Source: Streptomyces sp. NK08204 (GTDB lineage Bacteria; Actinomycetota; Actinomycetes; Streptomycetales; Streptomycetaceae). Taken from it: a stretch of 64,000 nt of DNA. The stretch lies in assembly GCF_020400585.1 (NCBI RefSeq), contig NZ_JAINVF010000012.1, forward strand, positions 1 to 64,000, read 5' to 3'. The translations under genes and the position numbers were made by a program. The notes below the pieces were generated by a model. It made no database searches. It had not been told where the DNA came from and saw only the letters and a list, made by a program, of their open reading frames with translations. Position 1 is the stretch's first letter. The number at the start of each line of letters is the position of its first letter. Positions 40,560 to 50,117 of the stretch are shown here, piece after piece.

Positions 40560-42407
40560 ATGTGCGGAATCGTGGGTTATGTGGGAACGCAGTCGGCGCT
40601 CGATGTCGTGATGGCCGGGCTGAAGCGGCTGGAGTACCGGGGGTACGACTCGGCGGGCATCGCCATGCTGGCGGACGGCGGGCTGGCCACCGCGAAGAAG
40701 GCCGGGAAGCTCGTCAACCTGGAGAAGGAACTGGTCGACCGGCCCCTGCCGACGGGCACGACGGGCATCGGTCACACGCGCTGGGCCACGCACGGCGGCC
40801 CGACGGACGCGAACGCGCACCCCCACCTCGACAACGCGGGGCGGGTCGCGGTGGTCCACAACGGGATCATCGAGAACTTCGCGGTGCTGCGGGCCGAGCT
40901 GGCCGAGCGCGGCCACGAGCTGACGTCGGAGACGGACACCGAGGTGGTCGCCCACCTGCTGGCGGAGGAGTACTCCTCCTGCGCCGACCTCGCCGAGGCC
41001 ATGCGCCGGGTGTGCCGGCGCCTGGAGGGTGCGTTCACGCTGGTCGCGGTGCACGCGGAGGAGCCGGACGTGGTCGTGGGCGCCCGCCGGAACTCCCCGC
41101 TGGTGGTCGGCGTCGGAGAGGGCGAGGCGTTCCTGGCCTCCGACGTCGCCGCGTTCATCAGCCACACGCGGTCGGCGATCGAGCTGGGCCAGGACCAGGT
41201 GGTGGAACTGCGCCGCGACGGTGTGACGGTGACGGGTTTCGACGGACAGCCCGCCGAGGTCCGCTCCTACCACGTCGACTGGGACGCGTCGGCGGCGGAG
41301 AAGGACGGCTATGACTACTTCATGCTCAAGGAGATCGCCGAGCAGCCCAAGGCGGTCGCCGACACGCTGCTGGGCCGCATCGACCCGTCCGGCTCGCTGA
41401 CCCTGGACGAGGTCCGGATCTCCACGTCCGAACTGCGCGAGGTGGACAAGGTCGTCATCGTCGCCTGCGGTACGGCCTTCCACGCGGGTCTGATCGCCAA
41501 GTACGCCATCGAGCACTGGACGCGCATCCCGTGCGAGGTGGAGCTGGCCAGCGAGTTCCGCTACCGGGACCCGATCCTGGACGGCCGCTCCCTGGTGATC
41601 GCCATCTCCCAGTCCGGCGAGACGATGGACACGCTGATGGCCCTCCGGCACGCCCGGGAGCAGGGCTCCAAGGTGCTGGCGATCTGCAACACCAACGGCT
41701 CGACGATCCCGCGCGAGTCCGACGCGGTGCTGTACACGCACGCCGGCCCGGAGGTGGCGGTGGCCTCCACGAAGGCCTTCCTCACCCAGCTGGTCGCCTG
41801 TTACCTGGTCGCCCTGTACCTGGGTCAGGTGCGCGGCACCAAGTGGGGCGACGAGGTCCGCGCGGTCATCCGGGACCTGTCCCGGATCTCGGCCGCGGTC
41901 GACCAGGTCCTGGGGACCATGGAGCCGGTCCGGGCGCTGGCGCGAAGCCTGGCCCCGAAGAACACGGTGCTCTTCCTGGGCCGGCACGTGGGCTACCCGG
42001 TCGCCCTCGAAGGCGCCCTGAAGCTGAAGGAGCTCGCCTACATGCACGCCGAGGGCTTCGCGGCGGGCGAGCTGAAGCACGGTCCGATCGCGCTCATCGA
42101 GGAGGATGTGCCGGTGGTGGTCGTCGTACCGTCGCCGCGTGGCCGCTCGGTCCTCCACGACAAGATCGTCTCCAACATCCAGGAGATCCGGGCGAGGGGC
42201 GCCCGCACGATCGTGATCGCGGAGGAGGGGGACGAGGCGGTGGTCCCCTACGCCGACCACCTGATCCGCATCCCGGCGACCCCGACCCTCCTCCAGCCGC
42301 TGGTGGCGACGGTGCCGCTCCAGGTCTTCGCGTGCGAGCTGGCCGCGGCCCGCGGGAACGAGGTGGACCAGCCGCGCAACCTGGCGAAGTCGGTGACGGT
42401 GGAGTGA
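40560..42407 (+). CDS. glmS: Glutamine-fructose-6-phosphate aminotransferase (isomerising)
   Basis: A 615-residue enzyme making glucosamine-6-phosphate. The N-terminal glutaminase begins with catalytic Cys2 (MCGIVGYVG), followed by GYDSAGIA and HTRWATHG. Two SIS domains follow (ACGTAFHAGLIAKY, SQSGETMDTL), and it ends with the invariant LAKSVTVE. No glmS ribozyme was recognised upstream: the gap to coaA is only 143 nt. Confidence 0.97.
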   Translation: MCGIVGYVGTQSALDVVMAGLKRLEYRGYDSAGIAMLADGGLATAKKAGKLVNLEKELVDRPLPTGTTGIGHTRWATHGGPTDANAHPHLDNAGRVAVVHNGIIENFAVLRAELAERGHELTSETDTEVVAHLLAEEYSSCADLAEAMRRVCRRLEGAFTLVAVHAEEPDVVVGARRNSPLVVGVGEGEAFLASDVAAFISHTRSAIELGQDQVVELRRDGVTVTGFDGQPAEVRSYHVDWDASAAEKDGYDYFMLKEIAEQPKAVADTLLGRIDPSGSLTLDEVRISTSELREVDKVVIVACGTAFHAGLIAKYAIEHWTRIPCEVELASEFRYRDPILDGRSLVIAISQSGETMDTLMALRHAREQGSKVLAICNTNGSTIPRESDAVLYTHAGPEVAVASTKAFLTQLVACYLVALYLGQVRGTKWGDEVRAVIRDLSRISAAVDQVLGTMEPVRALARSLAPKNTVLFLGRHVGYPVALEGALKLKELAYMHAEGFAAGELKHGPIALIEEDVPVVVVVPSPRGRSVLHDKIVSNIQEIRARGARTIVIAEEGDEAVVPYADHLIRIPATPTLLQPLVATVPLQVFACELAAARGNEVDQPRNLAKSVTVE

Positions 42408-42420
42408 CTTACGCGCCGGG

Positions 42421-42885
42421 CTAGTGGTGCCAGGCGCTGCCGCCGGTGTTGTGGATGATCCGCTGCAGCACCTTGATGGTGGTCAGGTACTCCTCGTCGG
42501 AGATACCGGCGTGCCGCTCCGCCCACAGCTCGTCCTGGAGGGCCGCGGCCTTCTCGAACAGGGCCCGGCCCTCGGCGGTGATCGCCAGGCGCCCCTCGGC
42601 GTCCTCGGTGGTCCAGCCCCGGGCGAGGGTCGCGTCGATCTCCGCCTCCATCGTCTCCGCGCCCGTGCCGAGGTAGTTCCGCAGCAGCCCGGACACCTCG
42701 GCGCGGGTCCTGCCGTCCTCGACCCGTGCCACCTGCGCCAGGACCCACCACTGCGGTTGGGTGAGGCCCAGCTCGGCGAGGGCGCCCCGGGTGCGGGTGA
42801 CGACGGCGTCGTAGGCCGCCCAACTCCAGTAGCCGATGGGCTGCCTGATCAGTCCGGCGTCGCTGTGCGAGTACGAGAACTCCAT
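42421..42885 (-). CDS. MarR-family transcriptional regulator
   Basis: A 154-residue winged-helix protein. Helix-turn-helix region at about 40-75 (LGLTQPQWWVLAQVARVEDGRTRAEVSGLL), wing at about 90-105 (GWTTEDAEGRLAITAEGRALFEKAA). It is a MarR-like repressor of unknown ligand. It converges with glmS, with stops 14 nt apart, and its own promoter faces acpS. Confidence 0.75.
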   Translation of the reverse strand: MEFSYSHSDAGLIRQPIGYWSWAAYDAVVTRTRGALAELGLTQPQWWVLAQVARVEDGRTRAEVSGLLRNYLGTGAETMEAEIDATLARGWTTEDAEGRLAITAEGRALFEKAAALQDELWAERHAGISDEEYLTTIKVLQRIIHNTGGSAWHH

Positions 42886-43122
42886 GGTCGGCCCCTTCGT
42901 TCCTGCGTGCGCTGCTTCGAGGGGACCGACCGTAGGAACTCAACCGGGCTTGAGGTCAAGGGTTCTCGGTGCGGGTGCCACCCCGGGTGCGGCTGGGGGT
43001 GGGGGTGGGGGTGTGTCAGAGGGCTTCCGGACGAAGGGGGGTGACGCAGGGGAGGTGACGCGTCGGCCGTCGTGCAGGCGCCCTTGCATCCTCCGCCCCG
43101 CCCTCCTCGTAGGGTTCTCGGC

Positions 43123-43494
43123 ATGAGCATCATCGGGGTCGGTATCGATGTCGCCGAGATCGACCGGTTTAGGGCGTCGCTGGAGCGGACGCCGGGGCTG
43201 GCTGACCGGCTGTTCGTCGAGAGTGAGCTGTTGCTGCCCAGTGGGGAGCGGCGCGGGATCGCCTCGTTGGCGGCCCGGTTCGCCGCGAAGGAGGCGCTCG
43301 CCAAGGCCCTCGGGGCGCCGCCGGGGCTGCACTGGACGGACGCCGAGGTCTACGTCGAGGACAGCGGGCAGCCGCGGCTGCGCGTGTGGGGGACCGTCGC
43401 CGCGCGGGCGGCCGAACTCGGTGTGCGCTCGTGGCACGTGTCGCTCAGCCATGACGCCGGCGTCGCCTCGGCGGTGGTCGTCGCCGAGGGCTGA
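43123..43494 (+). CDS. acpS: Holo-[acyl-carrier-protein] synthase
   Basis: A 123-residue phosphopantetheinyl transferase that activates acyl carrier proteins. Motifs IIGVGIDVAEIDRF (metal-binding Asp9 region) and FAAKEALAKALG are diagnostic. Start at ATG 43123. Important in fatty acid and polyketide synthesis. nnr follows 46 nt downstream. Confidence 0.96.
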   Translation: MSIIGVGIDVAEIDRFRASLERTPGLADRLFVESELLLPSGERRGIASLAARFAAKEALAKALGAPPGLHWTDAEVYVEDSGQPRLRVWGTVAARAAELGVRSWHVSLSHDAGVASAVVVAEG

Positions 43495-43540
43495 GCGAGC
43501 CGGGTGTGGCCGCCGGTGGTTTCCGGGGAGACTCGGACCC

Positions 43541-45037
43541 ATGCGTACTGCGTACAGCGTGGAGACGGTAAGGGCGGCCGAGCGGGCCTTGATGGCGCGG
43601 TTGCCGGAGGGTGCGCTGATGCAGCGGGCCGCCGCTGGGCTGGCCGCCGCCTGCGCGCAACTGCTGGGGCGGGTGTACGGCAGCCGGGTGGTGCTGCTGG
43701 TGGGCAGCGGCGACAACGGCGGGGACGCGCTGTACGCCGGGGCGCGGCTGGCCCGGCGCGGCGCCGGGGTCGTGGCCGTGCTGCTCTCGCCGGGACGGGC
43801 CCATGCCGGCGGGCTGGCGGCCCTGCGGAGGGCGGGGGGCACGGTCACCTCGGCCGTGTCCGGCACGTCGGGCGAGACCGGGGGATCCGAGGGGTCCGAC
43901 GGGTCCGACGGGGGTTTCGGCCCCGTCGAGGACGTCATCCTGCGGGCCGACCTCGTCGTCGACGGAATCGTGGGGATCGGCGGGAAGGGCGGGCTGCGGC
44001 CCGACGCCGAGCGGCTCGTGCGGGTGGCGGAGCGGTCACGGGCAGCCGTCGTGGCCGTCGATCTGCCCAGCGGGGTCGAGGCGGACAGCGGGGAGGTGCG
44101 CGGGGCCGCCGTCCGGGCCGACCTCACGGTCACCTTCGGCACGTACAAGCCCGGACTCCTGATCGATCCCGCGCGTGAACACGCCGGTTCCCTACGGCTG
44201 GTCGAGATCGGCCTCGAACTGCCGCCCGCCGCCGACCTGGAGGCCCTGCAGCACGCCGACGTGGCCCGGCTGCTGCCGGAACCGGCGGCCGAGAGCGACA
44301 AGTACCGGCGGGGCGTGGTCGGGATCGCCGCCGGGTCGGCGCGGTACCCGGGGGCCGCCGTGCTCGCCGTGGCCGGGGCGTTGCGGGGCGGGGCGGGGGC
44401 CGTGCGGTACGTCGGGCCGGCGGGAGACGCCGTCATCGCCCGGTTCCCCGAGACGCTCGTGTCCGACCAGGGGCCCGGCCGGGCGGGGCGCGTCCAGGCA
44501 TGGGTGGTCGGGCCGGGCGCCGGGGACGACGCGGCGACCGTGGCCGAGGTGCTGGGCACGGACGTGCCGGTGCTGCTGGACGCCGACGGTCTGCGGCTGG
44601 CCGAACGGGACACGGTGCGCACGCGCACGGCGCCGACGCTGATGACGCCGCACGCGGGGGAGGCCGCCGCGCTGCTCGGCGTACGGCGCGAGGAGGTCGA
44701 GGGGGCACGGCTCGCGGCGGTACGGGAGCTGGCGGCGATGTACCGGGCGACCGTGCTGCTGAAGGGCTCGACCACGCTGGTCGCCGCGGCGGAGGGCGGT
44801 CCGCTGAGGGTGAACGCCACGGGGACGTCCTGGCTGGCGACCGCGGGGAGCGGGGATGTGCTGTCGGGTCTTGCGGGGTCGTTGCTGGCGGCGGGGCTGT
44901 CCGCGACGGACGCGGGCGGTGCGGCGGCGTATCTGCACGGGCTTGCGGGGCGGTTCGCGGCGGTGGGGGCGCCGGTGGGGGCGTTCGACGTCGCGGCGCG
45001 GATTCCGCAGGCGTGGAGGGAGGTGCGGCGGGGCTGA
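43541..45037 (+). CDS. nnr: Bifunctional NAD(P)H-hydrate epimerase and dehydratase
   Basis: A 498-residue repair enzyme for hydrated NADH/NADPH. The N-terminal epimerase domain has VLLVGSGDNGGDALYAGA (about 44-62). An Asp/Gly/Ser-rich insertion (TSGETGGSEGSDGSDGG, about 110-126) follows. The C-terminal ADP-dependent dehydratase domain has LMTPHAGEAAALLG and AGSGDVLSGLAGSLLA. The standard partner downstream of acpS in actinobacteria. Confidence 0.94.
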   Translation: MRTAYSVETVRAAERALMARLPEGALMQRAAAGLAAACAQLLGRVYGSRVVLLVGSGDNGGDALYAGARLARRGAGVVAVLLSPGRAHAGGLAALRRAGGTVTSAVSGTSGETGGSEGSDGSDGGFGPVEDVILRADLVVDGIVGIGGKGGLRPDAERLVRVAERSRAAVVAVDLPSGVEADSGEVRGAAVRADLTVTFGTYKPGLLIDPAREHAGSLRLVEIGLELPPAADLEALQHADVARLLPEPAAESDKYRRGVVGIAAGSARYPGAAVLAVAGALRGGAGAVRYVGPAGDAVIARFPETLVSDQGPGRAGRVQAWVVGPGAGDDAATVAEVLGTDVPVLLDADGLRLAERDTVRTRTAPTLMTPHAGEAAALLGVRREEVEGARLAAVRELAAMYRATVLLKGSTTLVAAAEGGPLRVNATGTSWLATAGSGDVLSGLAGSLLAAGLSATDAGGAAAYLHGLAGRFAAVGAPVGAFDVAARIPQAWREVRRG

Positions 45038-45130
45038 GGGCACCTGCCTGCCGAGCGGAGGTCCATCCCTCGGGTGACCTCACCGCGCGGCATCCCGGAA
45101 TCCGGCGGGCCCGCGCGTTTGGCTGATCGC

Positions 45131-46027
45131 ATGATCAGCAGAGGAATCGCCCGCCAAGGCGCTGCGGCGCTGCTCGCCGCCGCCCTCGCCCTGCCCGCCG
45201 CCGGGATCGCCGCTGCCTCCGCCGTCTCCCCCGCACCCCCGGCCCTTCACGAACCCGAGCTGGTGCCCGGCGTACCCCCCGGCCCCGCGCAGCCCTGGCA
45301 GATCGACACACCCGACCAGATGCTGCCGCCGAAGACGTACACGCCCACCAAGCGGGAGGACGCCGTCGAGCCCAGGGACGCGGCGCCCGGGACGTACGAC
45401 CTCATCGAGTACGTGCCCCTCTACGACGCCGTCTCCAAAGTGGCCTGCAGCAAGCAGACCGGGCCCTACCAGCGGCAGGTGGAGCGCTGGCTGAAGCTCG
45501 AGGTGGACGGGAAGCAGTCCGCGGCGGACTGCAAGGCCATCCGCGCCTTCCAGGTCAAGCACGAGATCAAGCCCGCCATCGGCTTCGCGGGACCCGTCAC
45601 CTGGTCGACCATGATGCTGATCTCGGCCAGGAAGAACCCGAACGCGGCGAAGAAGTGCCCGGTGCGGTCGTACAAGGTGGCCTGCGTCGATCTGAACCGG
45701 CAGCTCACCTGGGTGCAGAAGGGCTCCAAGGTGGTGTTCGGGCCGGTGCCGATGCGCAGCGGGCGCAAGGGGCACGTCACCCGCAAGGGCTGGCACACCA
45801 TCTACTGGCGGCACAAGAACCACGTGTCGACCCTCTACCACCAGCCCATGCCCTATGCCCAGTTCTTCGACGGCGGGGAGGCTTTCCACGCCGTCTACGG
45901 CAGCATCTACACCACCGTCGGCTCCATGGGCTGCGTCAACCTCGAGCTCGCCGACGCACGCACACTGTGGGGCGTGCTGAAGAAGGGCGACCACGTCTAC
46001 GTGTGGGGGCGACGGACGGGTACCTGA
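45131..46027 (+). CDS. Secreted L,D-transpeptidase (YkuD) with N-terminal helical domain
   Basis: A 298-residue exported protein. Signal peptide 1 to about 30 (PAAGIAAASA). A peptidoglycan-binding-like segment (about 95-165, RWLKLEVDGKQSAADCKAIRAFQVKHEI) precedes a YkuD domain. Catalytic motif GEAFHAVYGS...SMGCVNL: the HxxxGS His and Cys of SMGC. It should form 3-3 crosslinks or attach proteins to the wall. ATG 45131 gives a proper signal peptide. alr follows after 46 nt. Confidence 0.85.
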   Translation: MISRGIARQGAAALLAAALALPAAGIAAASAVSPAPPALHEPELVPGVPPGPAQPWQIDTPDQMLPPKTYTPTKREDAVEPRDAAPGTYDLIEYVPLYDAVSKVACSKQTGPYQRQVERWLKLEVDGKQSAADCKAIRAFQVKHEIKPAIGFAGPVTWSTMMLISARKNPNAAKKCPVRSYKVACVDLNRQLTWVQKGSKVVFGPVPMRSGRKGHVTRKGWHTIYWRHKNHVSTLYHQPMPYAQFFDGGEAFHAVYGSIYTTVGSMGCVNLELADARTLWGVLKKGDHVYVWGRRTGT

Positions 46028-46073
46028 CACTGCACCCGGGGCTCGTACGGCCCTCTGAGAGACTGGGGGCGCC

Positions 46074-47240
46074 ATGAGTAAGACTGCACATGCACCGAGC
46101 GCCTCCCTGCGCGCCCGCGCCGAGATCGATCTGGGCGCCCTGCGCGCCAATGTGCGGGCCCTGCGTGCCCGTGCGGCGGGCGCGGCCGTGATGGCCGTCG
46201 TCAAGTCCGACGCGTACGGCCACGGAGCGCTGCCGTGCGCCCGCGCCGCCCTGGAGGCGGGGGCGACCTGGCTGGGCACGGCCACGCCCGAGGAGGCCCT
46301 CGCGCTGCGCGCCGCAGGGCTGGACGCGCGCATCCTGTGCTGGCTGTGGGTGCCGGGCGGGCCCTGGCGGCAGGCGGTCGAGGCCGACATCGACGTCTCG
46401 CTCAGCGGGGTGTGGGCGCTGCGCGAGGTCACCCAGGCCGCCCGGGAGGCCCGGCGGCCCGCGCGTGTGCAGCTCAAGGCCGACACCGGGCTGGGCCGCA
46501 ACGGCTGCCAGCCCGCCGACTGGGCCGAACTCGTCGCCGGGGCCCTGCGCGCCGAGGCCCAGGGGCTGGTCCGGATCACCGGGCTGTGGTCCCACTTCGC
46601 CTGCGCCGACGAACCCGGGCATCCCTCGATCGCCGCCCAGCTCGACCGCTTCCGGGAGATGCTGGCGTACGCCGAGGAGCAGGGCGTGCGGCCCGAGGTG
46701 CGGCACATCGCCAACTCGCCGGCCACGCTCACCCTCCCCGCAACCCACTTCGACCTCGTCCGCACCGGCATCGCCATGTACGGCATCTCTCCCAGCCCGG
46801 AGGTCGGCACACCGGCCGACTTCGGACTGCGCCCGGTGATGACGCTCAGGGCCGCGCTGGCCCTGGTCAAGCAGGTCCCGGGCGGGCACGGCATCAGCTA
46901 CGGCCACCATTACGTCACGCCGGGCGCGACGACCCTCGGTCTCGTGCCCGTCGGCTACGCGGACGGCATTCCCCGGCACGCCTCCGGCACCGGGCCCCTG
47001 CTGATCGACGGCAAGTGGCGGACGGTCGCCGGGCGGGTCGCGATGGACCAGTTCGTGGTGGACCTGGGCGGCGACCGGCCCGCGGTGGGCAGTGAGGTGA
47101 TCCTGTTCGGGCCCGGCGACCGGGGTGAGCCCACCGCCGAGGACTGGGCCGAGGCCTGCGGCACCATCGCGTACGAGATCGTCACGCGCATCGGAACACG
47201 CGTTCCCCGCGTCCATGTGAACGGGCAGGAACCTGGGTAG
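46074..47240 (+). CDS. alr: Alanine racemase
   Basis: A 388-residue PLP enzyme supplying D-alanine for peptidoglycan. PLP lysine in AVMAVVKSDAYGHGA (about Lys43). Catalytic Tyr in ISYGHHYVT, and the motif RVAMDQFVVDLG. Normal length. Good context with tsaE downstream. Confidence 0.96.
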   Translation: MSKTAHAPSASLRARAEIDLGALRANVRALRARAAGAAVMAVVKSDAYGHGALPCARAALEAGATWLGTATPEEALALRAAGLDARILCWLWVPGGPWRQAVEADIDVSLSGVWALREVTQAAREARRPARVQLKADTGLGRNGCQPADWAELVAGALRAEAQGLVRITGLWSHFACADEPGHPSIAAQLDRFREMLAYAEEQGVRPEVRHIANSPATLTLPATHFDLVRTGIAMYGISPSPEVGTPADFGLRPVMTLRAALALVKQVPGGHGISYGHHYVTPGATTLGLVPVGYADGIPRHASGTGPLLIDGKWRTVAGRVAMDQFVVDLGGDRPAVGSEVILFGPGDRGEPTAEDWAEACGTIAYEIVTRIGTRVPRVHVNGQEPG

Positions 47241-47370
47241 ACCCCCGTTGAGGGTGGGACGGGGCGGCGGCCCCCGGTAGCCGTACTCGAGCGGCACCTG
47301 GTTCAGTCGTCCGGTGCTTCGGGGAGCGGGCGAGCCGCGGTACGGCGGTTTCGGGGAGGAGGAGCGGTAC

Positions 47371-48633
47371 GTGAGCGAGACCAGCACGGAGGCGGTGGCG
47401 GACATCGTCGCCTCGGCGGCCGTCGCCTCCGCCGCCCGGGAAGCCGGGAGCTGGCGCAGGGCGACCGGCATCGCCGGTGCCGCGATAGGCGTCCTCGCCG
47501 CGGGTGCCGCCGCCGGCGTGGCCATAGAGCGGATGACGGTCGGGCGCGGGGTGCGCCGCAAGGCCCGGCTGGCGCTGGACTCGGCAGGGCCGTACGGCAC
47601 CGTGCGCGGCACCCCGGGCAAGGCCTACGCCGAGGACGGCACCGAGCTGTACTACGAGGTCGACGACGTCGAACCCGACCCGCCCGGCCCGCACGTCTCC
47701 CCGCGCCGGCGGCGGCTCTTCGGACGCAAGACACCCGCCCCGGTCACCGTCGTCTTCTGCCACGGCTACTGCCTCAACCAGGACTCCTGGCACTTCCAGC
47801 GGGCGGCGCTGCGCGGAGTCGTCCGCGCCGTGCACTGGGACCAGCGCAGCCACGGCCGCTCCGGGCGGGGCGTGGCCCAGGGCCAGGACGGCGTGACCCT
47901 CACCATCGACCAGCTCGGCCGCGACCTGAAGGCCGTCATCGACGCGGCCGTGCCGGACGGGCCGATCGTGCTCGTCGGGCACTCCATGGGCGGGATGACC
48001 ATGATGGCGCTCGCCGCCCAGTTCCCTGAGCTGATCCGGGACCGGGTCGTGGCCACCGCCTTCGTCGGCACGTCGTCCGGGCGGCTCGCCGAGGTCGACT
48101 TCGGGCTGCCGGTGGCCGGCGTCAACGCGGTGCGCCGGGTCCTGCCCGGGGTGCTGAAAGCGCTCGGGCAGCAGGCGGAACTGGTGGAGAGGGGGCGCCG
48201 GGCCACCGCCGATCTGTTCGCCGGGATCATCAAGCGGTACTCGTTCGGGGGACGGGACGTCGATCCCGCGGTCGCACGGTTCGCGGAACGGATGATCGAG
48301 GCCACGCCGATCGACGTGGTCGCCGAGTTCTACCCGGCCTTCACCGACCACGACAAGGCCGAGGCCCTCGCCTGTTTCCGGGACGTCCCGGTGCTGGTCC
48401 TGGCCGGGGTGCGGGACCTGATCACGCCCAGCGAGCACAGCGAGGCCATAGCCGCTCTGCTGCCGGACGCCGAGCTGGTGCTCGTGCCGGACGCCGGGCA
48501 CCTGGTGATGCTGGAACATCCGGAAGTGGTGACCGACCGCCTCGCCGACCTCCTCACACGCGCGGGTGCGGTGCCGGCAGGGGCTACCGTAATGGGCTAT
48601 GGAAGCACCAGCAGCACCGCACCGCCCCGCTGA
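47371..48633 (+). CDS. Alpha/beta hydrolase
   Basis: A 420-residue protein from GTG 47371 behind a GGAGGAGG site. The N-terminus has one helix (about 31-52, GIAGAAIGVLAAGAAAGVAI), then a linker. The alpha/beta hydrolase fold has VVFCHGYCLNQDSW (oxyanion region), the nucleophile elbow GHSMGG and the catalytic His in PDAGHLVMLEHPE. The substrate is unknown. It overlaps tsaE by 35 nt, so the two are translated in one operon. Confidence 0.85.
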   Translation: MSETSTEAVADIVASAAVASAAREAGSWRRATGIAGAAIGVLAAGAAAGVAIERMTVGRGVRRKARLALDSAGPYGTVRGTPGKAYAEDGTELYYEVDDVEPDPPGPHVSPRRRRLFGRKTPAPVTVVFCHGYCLNQDSWHFQRAALRGVVRAVHWDQRSHGRSGRGVAQGQDGVTLTIDQLGRDLKAVIDAAVPDGPIVLVGHSMGGMTMMALAAQFPELIRDRVVATAFVGTSSGRLAEVDFGLPVAGVNAVRRVLPGVLKALGQQAELVERGRRATADLFAGIIKRYSFGGRDVDPAVARFAERMIEATPIDVVAEFYPAFTDHDKAEALACFRDVPVLVLAGVRDLITPSEHSEAIAALLPDAELVLVPDAGHLVMLEHPEVVTDRLADLLTRAGAVPAGATVMGYGSTSSTAPPR

Positions 48634-49111
48634 GACCAGGCTGACCGTCACCTCGCCCGAACAGATGGCGGAACTGGGCCGCCGGCTGGCCAAGCTGCTG
48701 CGCGCGGGCGATCTGGTGATGCTCACCGGGGAACTCGGCGCGGGCAAGACGACGCTGACCCGCGGGCTCGGTGAGGGGCTCGGGGTGCGCGGCGCGGTCA
48801 CCTCGCCGACCTTCGTGATCGCCCGTGTGCACCCCTCCCTCGGCGACGGCCCCCCGCTCGTCCACGTGGACGCCTACCGGCTCGGCGGCGGCCTGGACGA
48901 GATGGAGGACCTGGACCTCGACGTCTCGCTGCCCGACTCGGTGATCGTCGTGGAGTGGGGCGAGGGCAAGGTCGAGGAGCTGACCGAGGACCGGCTGGAG
49001 GTCGTCATCCACCGGGCCGTCGGCGACACCACGGACGAGGTGCGGCACGTGACGCTGACCGGTCTGGGCAGGCGCTGGGCCGAGGCCGGCCTGGAGACGC
49101 TGGCGGCCTAG
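48599..49111 (+). CDS. tsaE: tRNA t6A biosynthesis ATPase TsaE
   Basis: A 170-residue ATPase of the threonylcarbamoyladenosine pathway. Walker A GELGAGKTTLTRG (about 42-54). Conserved TSPTFVIARVH and HVDAYRLGGG follow, with a Walker-B-like VIVVEWGEG. The partners tsaB and tsaD lie 1-3 kb downstream, separated by a minus-strand gene. Confidence 0.95.
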   Translation: MEAPAAPHRPAETRLTVTSPEQMAELGRRLAKLLRAGDLVMLTGELGAGKTTLTRGLGEGLGVRGAVTSPTFVIARVHPSLGDGPPLVHVDAYRLGGGLDEMEDLDLDVSLPDSVIVVEWGEGKVEELTEDRLEVVIHRAVGDTTDEVRHVTLTGLGRRWAEAGLETLAA

Positions 49112-49242
49112 AAGGACCGAGGGGCTTTTCCGACAAGCCGTCGGCAAAATATTGCGCGGGGTCCGCCGGGCGTGGTGACATGGTGGCCGGCCCGTAGTCA
49201 GGTGCGCCCACGTACGCCCGCCCCGCACCTCAGGAGGCGTCC

Positions 49243-49410
49243 ATGACCGTTCCCCGACCCACCGCCCAGGCCCGGCCGGCCGTGCTCACCGGGGTGTCCA
49301 TGCGTGATCTGCTGGCGTCGTGCGCGGCGGCGGACGCGGTCTCCCGGCCGCCGCGCGAGCCGGATCCGCAGGCCCCGCGACCGGGGCAAGCGCACCCGAA
49401 GGCGGCCTAG
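49243..49410 (+). CDS. Small hypothetical protein (55 aa)
   Basis: ATG 49243 has a strong AGGAGG site at 49231-49236. The 55-residue product (start MTVPRPTAQARPAVLTGVS, then RDLLASCAAADAVSRPP) is basic and proline-rich. No family is recognised. It ends two bases before the stop codon of the convergent minus-strand gene at 49412. Confidence 0.45.
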   Translation: MTVPRPTAQARPAVLTGVSMRDLLASCAAADAVSRPPREPDPQAPRPGQAHPKAA

Positions 49411-49411
49411 C

Positions 49412-49972
49412 TCAGCGGATCACGACGACCCGGACGCCGATCGTCGCGAACATCCACATCGCGTCCCCGTCCGGCCGGTTCTCCCGGATGCCGCCCGTCC
49501 TCACGGTCTGGTCCGGCACCGGTTCGGCGTCGTGCCGCACGGCCGCGCTGAAGCCGATCACCACCCCGTCCACGCTGGTGAAGCGCACCACGTGCTCGAC
49601 GGGCACACCGTCGGTCCCGGTGATGGCGTTCGAGCGGGAGGTGACCCGGTAGGTGCCGGGGGGCGGGTCGACACTGCCGGGTTTCACCCGGAACGTGCGC
49701 TGGACGTCGTTCCTCTCGCCGACCAGCCACACACGGTCGTCGTCCACCGAGTACACGACCCGTTCACCCGTACCGGAACCGCGCGGCAGGGCCGTCGGGT
49801 TCCGGCGGTCGCGGGGCGCCTTGGAGACCGCCGCCGAGGGGGACGCAGCCGCCGTGGGCCCGCCGCTCAGGCTCGCCGGCACCGTCGCGCGGGCCTGGTA
49901 GGCGAGGAAGCCGATGGCGGCGACGGCCGCCGCGGTCAGGCCGGCCACGATCCCCGAGCTGGTACCTGCCAC
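49412..49972 (-). CDS. Membrane-anchored hypothetical protein
   Basis: A 186-residue protein with an N-terminal helix (about 5-25) and a Ser/Ala/Pro linker. The extracellular beta-rich domain (70-185: GERVVYSVDDDRVWLVGERNDV, then GTYRVTSRSNAITGTDGVPVEHVVRF) has an arrangement faintly like the YkuD fold. It has no catalytic Cys or His pair of that family. Function is unknown. It lies convergent to tsaE and divergent from tsaB. Confidence 0.6.
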   Translation of the reverse strand: MAGTSSGIVAGLTAAAVAAIGFLAYQARATVPASLSGGPTAAASPSAAVSKAPRDRRNPTALPRGSGTGERVVYSVDDDRVWLVGERNDVQRTFRVKPGSVDPPPGTYRVTSRSNAITGTDGVPVEHVVRFTSVDGVVIGFSAAVRHDAEPVPDQTVRTGGIRENRPDGDAMWMFATIGVRVVVIR

Positions 49973-50117
49973 GTGCGTTCACCTCTGCCTCGAGCGTTGC
50001 CTGCGGTGCGTGTCCGCTGTCTCGTGCGATATGTCGTACTTCGTGCAGACCGTAGCAGTCCGTGACGATCCCACCGGTACGGCCATGCGGGCGCCGCGGG
50101 CGCCGTAGGCTGTTCGC

